A stretch of 64,000 nt of DNA from assembly GCA_035544875.1 (NCBI GenBank), contig DASZZP010000083.1, positions 372,001 through 436,000 on the forward strand. The letters run 5' to 3'. Under the pieces are notes generated by a model. That model searched no databases, had not been told where the DNA came from, and saw only the letters and a list, made by a program, of their open reading frames with translations. This stretch comes from JASLEW01 sp035544875 (GTDB lineage Bacteria > Acidobacteriota > Thermoanaerobaculia > Multivoradales > UBA5704). This document shows positions 44,286-53,385 of this stretch, piece by piece (position 1 is the first letter of the stretch; every line of letters begins with the position of its first letter). Position numbers and translations under genes: made by a program.

Positions 44286-45098
44286 ATGGCAGAGCAGGGG
44301 CAGCCGCGGGGCCGCAAGACCGCGCTCTTGACCGGAGCTTCGAGCGGGATCGGATCCGAGCTGACGAGCGTCTTCGCGGCGGGAGGCTTCGACCTCGTGC
44401 TGGTGGCGCGCAGCGCCGGCCGCCTGGAGCAGCTGGCCGGCGAGCTGCGCAGCCGCCACGGCGTCGGCGTGCGGGTGCTCGCCAAGGATCTGGCGGTCGC
44501 CGCGGCGGCGCGCGAAGTCTGGCAGGAGCTCGGGGAAGCAGGCACCCAGATCGACGTTCTGGTGAACAACGCCGGATTCGGGACCTACGGTCCATTCGCC
44601 GAGACCGACCTCAACGCCGAGCTGCAGGAGATGCAGCTCAACATGGTGACGCCGACCGAGCTGACCAAGCACTTCCTTCCAGGCATGCTCGCTCGCCGCT
44701 GGGGTCGCATCCTCAACGTCGCCTCCACCGCGGCCTTCCAGCCTGGCCCGCTGATGGCGGTGTATTACGCGACCAAGGCCTACCTGCTGTGGTTTTCCGA
44801 GGCGCTTGCCGAGGAGCTCGCCGGGACCGGAGTCACCGTCACCGCCCTCTGCCCGGGTCCGACATCTTCGGGCTTCCAGGCCCGGGCCGCGATGGAAGAG
44901 TCGAAACTGTTTGCAGGCAAGAACCTGATGACTGCCGCGGCGGTGGCGCGAGCCGGCTACGACGGCCTGCTCGCGGGCCGGCGGATCGTCATCCCGGGGT
45001 TGATGAACAGGCTGCTCGCCCAGAGCGCGCGCGTCAGCCCGCGCCGTCTGGTGACTCGCATCGTCCGCCGCATGCAGGAGCGGAAAGGCGGCCATTGA
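44286..45098 (+). CDS. Short-chain dehydrogenase/reductase
   Basis: A 270-residue SDR of the classical type with cofactor loop TGASSGIG, VNNAGFGTYG, active-site Ser in LNVASTAAF and YYATK (Tyr-x3-Lys). It resembles the DltE/YqjQ-like subgroup of ketoreductases; the substrate is not predictable. It diverges from selD and is followed after 28 bases by the aquaporin gene. Confidence 0.88.
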   Translation: MAEQGQPRGRKTALLTGASSGIGSELTSVFAAGGFDLVLVARSAGRLEQLAGELRSRHGVGVRVLAKDLAVAAAAREVWQELGEAGTQIDVLVNNAGFGTYGPFAETDLNAELQEMQLNMVTPTELTKHFLPGMLARRWGRILNVASTAAFQPGPLMAVYYATKAYLLWFSEALAEELAGTGVTVTALCPGPTSSGFQARAAMEESKLFAGKNLMTAAAVARAGYDGLLAGRRIVIPGLMNRLLAQSARVSPRRLVTRIVRRMQERKGGH

Positions 45099-45126
45099 GC
45101 GCGCGAGCGTGGAAGGAGGGATCTCG

Positions 45127-45804
45127 ATGTACAGCAGACTGTCAGTCTCCCTGGTCGCCGAGCTCATCGGCACCTTCGCCCTGATTTTCATCGGCGCCGG
45201 CAGCGTGGCGCTGGCCGGAAACCTGGTGGGCATCGCCTTCGCGCATGGGCTGGTCGTGGTCGGCTTCGCCTATGCCTACGGCCACATCTCGGGAGCGCAC
45301 ATCAATCCGGCGGTGACGCTCGGTGTCTGGGTGGCCGGCAAGATCGAGGCGCGGCGCGCCGCCTCCTATGTCGTCGCGCAGTGCGCGGGCGGCATCCTGG
45401 GAGCGCTCGCCCTGTGCCAGGTGCTCGGCGGGTCGGAGACCGGCCTCGGGGCCACCCACCTCGCCCAGCGGCTCGAGGTGCACGGCACCGTGATCACGAT
45501 CACGCCGACCGTCGGGGTGTTCCTGGAGGCGGTGCTGACCTTCTTCCTGGTCAACGCGGTTATGAACGCCGGCATCAGCGGCAAGGCGACGATCCCCGGC
45601 GGGCTGGCGATCGGCCTGACGCTGGTCTTCTGCATCTTGATGGGGGGGCCGCTCACCGGTGCCAGCCTCAATCCGGCGCGCTCGCTGGGACCCGCCGTGG
45701 CGGCAGGCGACTACGGTGGCCTCTGGGTCTACTTCGTCGGTCCGGCGCTGGGCGGCGTGATGGCCGGGCTGCTCTACAAGGGGTTTCTGGAGGAGCGCGT
45801 CTGA
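45127..45804 (+). CDS. Aquaporin (MIP family channel)
   Basis: A 225-residue channel with six helices and both NPA boxes in conserved contexts: SGAHINPAVTLGVW and GASLNPARSLGPA. It starts SLVAELIGTFALIFIGAGSVAL. The arginine after the second NPA and a compact size favour a water-selective AqpZ-like channel over a glycerol facilitator (inference). The ATG at 45127 has GGAGGG upstream; a GTG at 45109 is unlikely. Confidence 0.9.
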   Translation: MYSRLSVSLVAELIGTFALIFIGAGSVALAGNLVGIAFAHGLVVVGFAYAYGHISGAHINPAVTLGVWVAGKIEARRAASYVVAQCAGGILGALALCQVLGGSETGLGATHLAQRLEVHGTVITITPTVGVFLEAVLTFFLVNAVMNAGISGKATIPGGLAIGLTLVFCILMGGPLTGASLNPARSLGPAVAAGDYGGLWVYFVGPALGGVMAGLLYKGFLEERV

Positions 45805-45887
45805 GCGGGTCTGAAGGCTGAGCGGGGGAGTACCAGAAGAGCCCATCGTAACCGCGGGCTCGCTCGGCGACTCGCCAGCGGAGTAGA

Positions 45888-47606
45888 ATGGCGCCGATTC
45901 AGTTGCCTGAACGATCTGGGGAGCGCCCGAGCGATCGCATGATCGGCAAGATCCGCCCGAGCTGCCGCCGCGGCAGCCGCCGCAGCAGCTCCATCAGCCG
46001 CGGCAGCCGTCCCTGCTGGCCGGCGGCCGGCGCCGCGGCGCTCGCCCTGCTGCTGCTCGGCTCAATGCTCTCCGGCATGGCCGAGGCCCGCCGGCCGGGC
46101 GGCGGCCAAACCTACTCCGGGAGTCATTCCAGCCACTCCACTCATTCCGCCAGCCTGTCGCGCCCCGGCGGCGGCCACACCTTCTCCGGCAGCTCCTCGC
46201 GCCCCGGCGGCGGCCATACCTATTCCGGCGGCTCCTCGCGCGGCGGCTCGAGCCGTGGCGGCGCGCCGGTGGTGGGCTTGCCGGGCGCCGGCCTCGCGGG
46301 CTGCGGCGGTGCCGGCTGCTTCATGCTCCTTGTGCTGCTCGTCGTCGTCATCCTCATCTTCATCTATTTCAAGCGCGGTGGGTTCGGCGGAGCGGGCGGC
46401 GCGTCGCCGCCGGCTACCCCCGACCTGCCGCCGTCGCGCGACCTCGACTCGATCCGCGATCTCGACCCGGAGTTCTCGGTGGTCCTGTTCGAAGACTTCG
46501 CCTATGCCCTTTACGCCAAGGCGCACGAGGCGCGCACCAACCGAGGCGAGCTCGAGGCGCTCGCTCCCTACCTGAGCGAGGAGGCGCGGGCCGAGCTGGC
46601 GCAGCGGCAACCGGCCGGTGCACCGGTGTCGGGCGTGGTGATCGGCGCGATGCGGGTGGCGAGCCTCCTCCTGCCGGGCGGCGCCGAGGCGCGGCCGCAG
46701 GTCGTGACGGTCCTGGAGCTCGAATCCAACATGACCCTGGGCGCCGGCACCGGCGACTTGACGCAGTACGTCCGCGAGCGCTGGCGGTTGGTGCGCGATG
46801 CCGCGGTGCGCAGCAAGCCGCCGGAGGCGGTGCGCAGCTTCCACTGCCCCAACTGCGGCGCGCCGCTTGGCCCCGCCGGCGGCGAGCGCTGCGAATATTG
46901 CGGCGAGGTGGTCTCGGGGGGCCGCTTCGACTGGAGCGTGGTCGCGATCGAGCTGCTCGAGGTCGAGTCGCGGCCGCCGGCCCTGACCGGCACCACCGCC
47001 GAGCAGAGCGGCTCCGCGCCGACGATCAGCCACCCGGCGGTCGCCGAGCGGCGCGCCGAGCTGCTGGCCGCCGATCCCGAGAGCAGCGACGAGGCGGTGG
47101 CCAAGCGCCTGCAGCTGATCTATTCCGAGCTCAATCCCGCCTGGACCGCCCTCGACCTGACGCCGGTCCGCGGCTACGTCTCCGACGGCCTGTTCGACTA
47201 CCTCCAGTACTGGATTGCCGCCTACCGCAGCCAGGGGCTGCGCAACGAGCTGCGCAACATGCGCCTGACGCGCATCCAGCTGACCAAGGTCATCCGCGAC
47301 AAGCATTTCGATTCGCTGACCTTCCGCATCTGGGCAACCGGGCGCGACACCACGGTGCGGCAGGCGAGCGGCGAGGTGGTGGGGGGCAATCCGAATGCCG
47401 ACCGCGACTACTCCGAGTACTGGACGCTGATCCGCGGCGCCGCGGTCCGCGGCGCTCCGCGAGCGGACAAGAGCTGCCCCAACTGCGGCGCCCAGCTCGA
47501 CGTCAACATGGTCGGACGCTGCACCCACTGCGACGCCAGGATCACGAGCGGCGATTTCGATTGGGTGCTGAGCAAGATCGAGCAGGACGAGTCCTACACC
47601 GGCTAG
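45888..47606 (+). CDS. Tim44-like membrane protein with duplicated domain and zinc ribbons
   Basis: A 572-residue protein. A hydrophobic signal/anchor lies near 46-62. Next is a Gly/Ser/His-rich region with three RPGGG-T-SG repeats (RPGGGQTYSG, RPGGGHTFSG, RPGGGHTYSG). A transmembrane helix follows (CFMLLVLLVVVILIFIYF, ~144-161). Then come two tandem copies of a Tim44-like domain, each ending in a zinc ribbon: CPNCGAPL..CEYCG (~322-345) and CPNCGAQL..CTHCD (~530-550). Tim44-like domains bind membranes or proteins; the bacterial function is unknown. The duplicated domain-plus-ribbon layout is uncommon. ATG 45939 is an alternative start. Confidence 0.8.
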   Translation: MAPIQLPERSGERPSDRMIGKIRPSCRRGSRRSSSISRGSRPCWPAAGAAALALLLLGSMLSGMAEARRPGGGQTYSGSHSSHSTHSASLSRPGGGHTFSGSSSRPGGGHTYSGGSSRGGSSRGGAPVVGLPGAGLAGCGGAGCFMLLVLLVVVILIFIYFKRGGFGGAGGASPPATPDLPPSRDLDSIRDLDPEFSVVLFEDFAYALYAKAHEARTNRGELEALAPYLSEEARAELAQRQPAGAPVSGVVIGAMRVASLLLPGGAEARPQVVTVLELESNMTLGAGTGDLTQYVRERWRLVRDAAVRSKPPEAVRSFHCPNCGAPLGPAGGERCEYCGEVVSGGRFDWSVVAIELLEVESRPPALTGTTAEQSGSAPTISHPAVAERRAELLAADPESSDEAVAKRLQLIYSELNPAWTALDLTPVRGYVSDGLFDYLQYWIAAYRSQGLRNELRNMRLTRIQLTKVIRDKHFDSLTFRIWATGRDTTVRQASGEVVGGNPNADRDYSEYWTLIRGAAVRGAPRADKSCPNCGAQLDVNMVGRCTHCDARITSGDFDWVLSKIEQDESYTG

Positions 47607-47607
47607 A

Positions 47608-47675
47608 AAGAAATTGGTCCGTGCGTCAGGGGAGGGGGCGTCCCCTTCCCCCCCGGAGGGGTGGGAAGGGGATCA
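47608..47675 (-). repeat. Dispersed intergenic repeat, copy D (partial)
   Basis: Only the AAATTGGTCC end and the C/G hairpin remain (CCCCTTCCCCCCCGGAGG.GTGGGAAGGGG). The repeat stops at GGGATCAGGG and the following GGGAGG supplies the ribosome binding site of the next gene. Confidence 0.8.
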
Positions 47676-47697
47676 GGGAGGGAGGGAGGTTTATGAT

Positions 47698-48495
47698 GTG
47701 GCGGTGCGTAACACCCGCCCGCGAAGCGGGCTCTCGCGAAGGCCGCCCCTGATCCACGCCGCCGATCCCGGCCGTCCACCCCGCCGCCTGTTCGATCGCT
47801 CGGCCGGCGCGGCGACGCTGCTCCTGCTCGCCCTGGCCGGGGCGGCGGCCGCGGGCGGCGAGCCCGCTCCCGCTTCTTCCGTGCCGCCGCGCCGCCCGGC
47901 GGCGGTCTTGAGCTTCCATGGCGCGGACTGGCTCGAGCGCGAAGGGCGTGAGGCCGAGGAAAAACCGTCTCTCGTCGTGCAGGCGATGGAGCTCAAGGAC
48001 GGCGACGTCGTGGCCGAGGTCGGCTGCGGCACCGGCTACTTCAGCCGGCTGCTGGCGCGCGCGGTGGCGCCATCGGGGAAGGTCTACGCCGAAGACATCC
48101 AGCCCGAGATGCTGCGGTTGCTCGAGAAGTACGCCGCCCGCGACGGGCTGACCAACATCGTGCCGATCCTCGGCACCGACGTCGACCCCAAGCTGCCCAA
48201 GGCGAGTCTGCGCTGGGTCCTTCTGGCCGACGTCTACCACGAGTTCCAACATCCGGAGCCGATGCTGGCGCGCATCCGCGAAAGTCTGGCGCCCGGCGGG
48301 CGGGTGGCGCTCGTCGAGTACCGGCTCGAAGGGACGACGGCGGCCCACGTCAAGCCCGAGCACCGCATGTCGATCGAGCAGGTGGTCGCCGAGTGGACCC
48401 GCGCCGGCTTCACGCTGGTCAAGCGCCTGGAGATCTTGCCCGCGCAGCATCTCTTCATCTGGAGCGCCTGGCGCGGCGCACGGCCGGCCCCCTGA
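47698..48495 (+). CDS. Exported class I SAM-dependent methyltransferase-like protein
   Basis: A 265-residue protein. After a basic n-region a hydrophobic segment (AGAATLLLLALAGAAAAGG) resembles a signal peptide or anchor. The methyltransferase fold begins ~90 (SFHGADWLEREGREAEEKP), with SAM loop VVAEVGCGTGYFSRLL and VYAEDIQPEML. The GTG at 47698 follows GGGAGGGAGG placed by the partial repeat D; the frame further upstream runs through the repeat and is not plausible coding. Exported methyltransferases are odd because SAM is cytoplasmic, so an anchored cytoplasmic or a non-catalytic role should be considered. Confidence 0.78.
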   Translation: MAVRNTRPRSGLSRRPPLIHAADPGRPPRRLFDRSAGAATLLLLALAGAAAAGGEPAPASSVPPRRPAAVLSFHGADWLEREGREAEEKPSLVVQAMELKDGDVVAEVGCGTGYFSRLLARAVAPSGKVYAEDIQPEMLRLLEKYAARDGLTNIVPILGTDVDPKLPKASLRWVLLADVYHEFQHPEPMLARIRESLAPGGRVALVEYRLEGTTAAHVKPEHRMSIEQVVAEWTRAGFTLVKRLEILPAQHLFIWSAWRGARPAP

Positions 48496-48633
48496 GCGCG
48501 GGCGCTTTCGCTCGCCGGATCGCGCCTCCATCCATGGTAAAGTCGCCGCCGCCACCATGTTCCAATCTGCCGGCCGGCGGCGCCGCCCCGATCGTCCATA
48601 TTGCCTGGTAAGAAGGAGCTGTTGCGAAACGAG

Positions 48634-50553
<1,920 letters not shown>

Positions 50554-50658
50554 GCTCCGGAGCCGGACCAGGCGGCCAGTCCCGGCAGACCGCAGCGCGC
50601 GCGGGCCGCTGGCGTCCCAGACCGGCGTCCCAGACCGGCATTCCTGAAAGGACGGCTG

Positions 50659-51231
50659 ATGAAAGCTCTCGACATCGAGATCCATCCGCTGATCGAAAGG
50701 CTGCGCTGCGCGGTAAGGCTGGGCGACCCGGCGGTCATCACCAAGCGCATCAAGGACGAGCTCGAATCTTTCATCCCCGCCGACGGGCTGCTGCTGCCGG
50801 AGGCCTTCCGGCGGACCCGCCCGGATTCGTACTGCCGGCGGCTCTTCTACCGCGATCCCGAGCTCGGCTTCACGGCGCTGGTCATGACCTGGGGTCCCGG
50901 ACAGGCGACGGCGCTGCACGACCATGCCGGCATCTGGTGCGTCGAAGGGGTCGTCGAAGGCGAGATGGAGGTCACCCGCTTCGATCTCGTCGACGAGTCG
51001 GAGCGGGGGCTCTGCCGTTTCGTCGAGAAGGGCAAGGCCCACGCCCGCGCCGGCTCGGCCGGGGCCTTGATCCCGCCTTTCGACTACCACGTGCTGGCCA
51101 ACGTCAATCCCGACCGGATCGCCCTGTCTCTCCACGTCTACGGCGGCGAGATGAATCACTGCTCGGTCTTCCTTCCCGAACCGGGCGGCCTCCACCGCCG
51201 GCAGCTCAAACAGCTTTCTTACGACGCGTAG
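50659..51231 (+). CDS. Cysteine dioxygenase type I
   Basis: A 190-residue cupin protein with the 3-His iron site: His87 and His89 in ALHDHAGIWC and His144 in DYHVLANV. The WC and SLHVYGGEMNHC features match bacterial cysteine or 3-mercaptopropionate dioxygenases. It oxidises cysteine to cysteine sulfinate with O2. The neighbouring speA and molybdoenzyme genes give no further hint. A tandem duplication of CGTCCCAGACCGG lies at about 50613-50638, upstream of the ATG. Confidence 0.88.
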   Translation: MKALDIEIHPLIERLRCAVRLGDPAVITKRIKDELESFIPADGLLLPEAFRRTRPDSYCRRLFYRDPELGFTALVMTWGPGQATALHDHAGIWCVEGVVEGEMEVTRFDLVDESERGLCRFVEKGKAHARAGSAGALIPPFDYHVLANVNPDRIALSLHVYGGEMNHCSVFLPEPGGLHRRQLKQLSYDA

Positions 51232-51300
51232 GGCCCCCTCCGCCCCGGCCTGCTCTCTCCAAGTAAGACAGACCTAACGCCCCTTGGCGGGGGGAGCGTT

Positions 51301-51402
51301 GGAGGTCACGACCTGGGTCCGCGCGCTGGCCGGGGTTGGTGAGAAAGACGCTCTGGGGGGAGGGAGTGATGGCGCGCGGACCCAGGTCGCGAGGTGACCT
51401 CC
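51301..51402. repeat. Long inverted repeat (26-bp perfect arms plus 5-base bulge, 45-base loop)
   Basis: Left arm 51301-51326 (GGAGGTCAC-GACCTGGGTC..) and right arm 51372-51402 pair perfectly except for five unpaired bases (CTCGC complement) on the right. Arm and loop sizes are almost the same as in the 41.3-kb structure. Confidence 0.75.
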
Positions 51403-51472
51403 GACGCCCCGGACCGGCAGCGGGGGGAATTGCCCTGCAGCCCTCGCACACCCCCTCGCCACCTCGACGAAG

Positions 51473-51510
51473 CTGGTGCAGTGAGCGAGGACCCTGCGGA
51501 GGGCGCGGCC
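51473..51510 (+). repeat. Module shared with the 41.37-kb structure
   Basis: CTGGTGCAGTGAGCGAGGACC followed by CTGCGGAGGGCGCGGCC aligns with 41371-41407 at about 32 of 37 bases. Confidence 0.65.
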
Positions 51511-51602
51511 GTTGGCACCTTGGGTTCGTTCCACTCTCCTCAGGACAGTGCCAGGACGGAGGGGGCTCACCTCCGGGGCTCACCTCCGGTAATATCGCTA
51601 GC

Positions 51603-53291
51603 GTGCTGCCCGAGCTGACCAGCGCCGAGCCGGAGGCCCAGGTGAAGTGGGCCAAGGTCATCGACAACACGCGCTGCATTGGCTGCCACGCCTGCACCAC
51701 CGCCTGCAAATCGGAGAACCAGGTGCCGCTCTCGGTGACGCGCACCTACGTCAAGTACGTGGAGGTGGGCGTCTTCCCTCAGGCCCGGCGGGTATTCCAG
51801 GTTACCCGCTGCAATCAATGCGACTCCGCTCCCTGCACGGTCGCCTGTCCCACCAGCGCGATGTACCGGCGGCCCGACGGCATCGTCGACTTCGACAAGT
51901 CGATCTGCATCGGCTGCAAGGCCTGCATCGCAGCCTGCCCCTACGACGCCATCTTCATCAATCCCGAAGACCATTCGGCCGAGAAGTGCAACTTCTGCGC
52001 GCACCGCCTGGACGTCGGGCTCGAGCCGGCTTGCGTCGTGGTCTGCCCCACCGAGGCGATCCTGGTCGGCGACCTCAACGATCCGGCCTCGCGGGTGGCG
52101 CAGATCGTCCACCGTGAGCCGGTCGCCGTGCGCCGCCCCGAGAAGGCGACGCTGCCGAAGCTCTTCTACCGCGGCGCCCATCAGGCAACGCTCGATCCGC
52201 TGGCGGCCAGGCGGCCGGCCGGCGGTCTTTTCTCGTGGAGTCAGCAGCAGCCGTTGGGTGGAGGTGAGGTGGTCTCCGGTTACCCGGATCTCGCCGGGCG
52301 GAGCAACTCCTCCGCCGCGGCCCTCCTCGCCTATGACATTCCCCACCGGGCTCCCTGGGACTGGCGCGTGAGCCTCTACACCCTGACCAAGGGAATCGCC
52401 GCCGGCGTCTATCTGGTGGCCCTGCTGCTCATGGCGCTCGGCCGGCTGAGCGCCACGAGCCCGCTCTGGCTGTTCCAGGTGCCGGTCCTGGCCGGCCTCT
52501 TCCTGGCCGCAACCGGCGCCCTCCTGATCTGGGACCTGGAGCACCCCGCCCGCTTCTACCTCATCTTCACCCGGCCGCAGTGGCGCAGCTGGCTGGTGCG
52601 CGGAGCATTTCTCATCGGCGGCTATGCGGTCACGCTCGCCCTCCACCTGCTCTGTGCCGTTGCCGGCCGGCCGCAGCTCACCCGGCTGCTTATCTGGCTC
52701 GGCCTGCCTCTGGCGCTGCTCACGGCGGTCTACACTGCTTATCTCTTCGCCCAGGCGAAGGCCCGCGACCTCTGGCAGAACCCGTTGCTGCCGCCGCATC
52801 TCGCGGTCCAGGCCGTGCTGGCCGGGGCTGCGGCCCTCGTGCCGGCGGTCATCCTGAGCATGCCGGCCGCGCCGCGCCTGCTGCCGTCTCTGCTCGCCAT
52901 CCTGGCCGCCGTCTGCCTGCTCCACCTCGGGCTGGTTCTCGGCGAGCTGACGATGACCCACGCCACGGCGCACGCGCACCTGGCCAGCCAGGAGATGCTC
53001 CGCGGCCGCTTCCGCGCCTGGTTCTGGGCAAGCATCGCGCTGGTTGGCGCGGCCGCGGCAATGTCCTGGCTCGGCGCCGCGGGTGCCACCGCGCATCTAA
53101 CGGGCAGCGTTGCAGGCACTGCCGCGGATCTGATGGGCGGTGCTGCCGCAGCCGCGGATCTAGTGGGCGGCGCGGCCTCGGCCGCGCCTTACTTCTTGAT
53201 CGGCGCCGGAGCCGCCCTCTTCGCCCTCCTGGGTTTGCTAGCCTTCGAGCACGCCTACGTGCAGGCGGGCCAGGCAGTGCCGCTGGCCTAG
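51603..53291 (+). CDS. Fused iron-sulfur and NrfD-type membrane subunit of a molybdoenzyme
   Basis: A 562-residue fusion. Residues ~20-210 form a four-cluster ferredoxin of the PsrB/HybA type, with Cys groups CIGCHACTTAC, CNQCDSAPCTVAC, CIGCKACIAAC and CNFCAHRLDVGLEPACVVVC. Residues ~255-562 form an eight-helix NrfD/PsrC-like domain (YTLTKGIAAGVYLVALLL onward) that exchanges electrons with quinone. In most complexes these are two genes. The last helices are separated by an Ala/Gly-rich loop (GSVAGTAADLMGGAAAAAD). The GTG at 51603 is the last plausible start before the first cluster. It is followed 94 bases later by the catalytic subunit, so electrons should flow between quinone, this subunit and the Mo site. 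Confidence 0.88.
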   Translation: MLPELTSAEPEAQVKWAKVIDNTRCIGCHACTTACKSENQVPLSVTRTYVKYVEVGVFPQARRVFQVTRCNQCDSAPCTVACPTSAMYRRPDGIVDFDKSICIGCKACIAACPYDAIFINPEDHSAEKCNFCAHRLDVGLEPACVVVCPTEAILVGDLNDPASRVAQIVHREPVAVRRPEKATLPKLFYRGAHQATLDPLAARRPAGGLFSWSQQQPLGGGEVVSGYPDLAGRSNSSAAALLAYDIPHRAPWDWRVSLYTLTKGIAAGVYLVALLLMALGRLSATSPLWLFQVPVLAGLFLAATGALLIWDLEHPARFYLIFTRPQWRSWLVRGAFLIGGYAVTLALHLLCAVAGRPQLTRLLIWLGLPLALLTAVYTAYLFAQAKARDLWQNPLLPPHLAVQAVLAGAAALVPAVILSMPAAPRLLPSLLAILAAVCLLHLGLVLGELTMTHATAHAHLASQEMLRGRFRAWFWASIALVGAAAAMSWLGAAGATAHLTGSVAGTAADLMGGAAAAADLVGGAASAAPYFLIGAGAALFALLGLLAFEHAYVQAGQAVPLA

Positions 53292-53385
53292 TCTGAGTCT
53301 GGTTGCCCGGAGGGGATCGTGCCATGCGAACGGGATGCGAGCTGAACGGACCGCAGACAGCGCTCTAAGGGAGAGGGAAGCGGGC

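Larger units (their letters stand above)
51232..51602. other. Non-coding structured leader before the molybdoenzyme operon
   Basis: About 370 bases containing a long inverted repeat (51301-51402), a module shared with 41.37 kb (51473-51510) and a tandem GGGCTCACCTCC duplication near 51558-51585. No gene seen on either strand. Confidence 0.65.

Noticed and set aside
47614..47697. N-terminal extension of the methyltransferase into repeat D (frame VRASGEGASPSPPEGW...)
   Set aside because: The codons are simply the repeat sequence, seen also at non-coding copies; the GTG at 47698 has a proper ribosome binding site.
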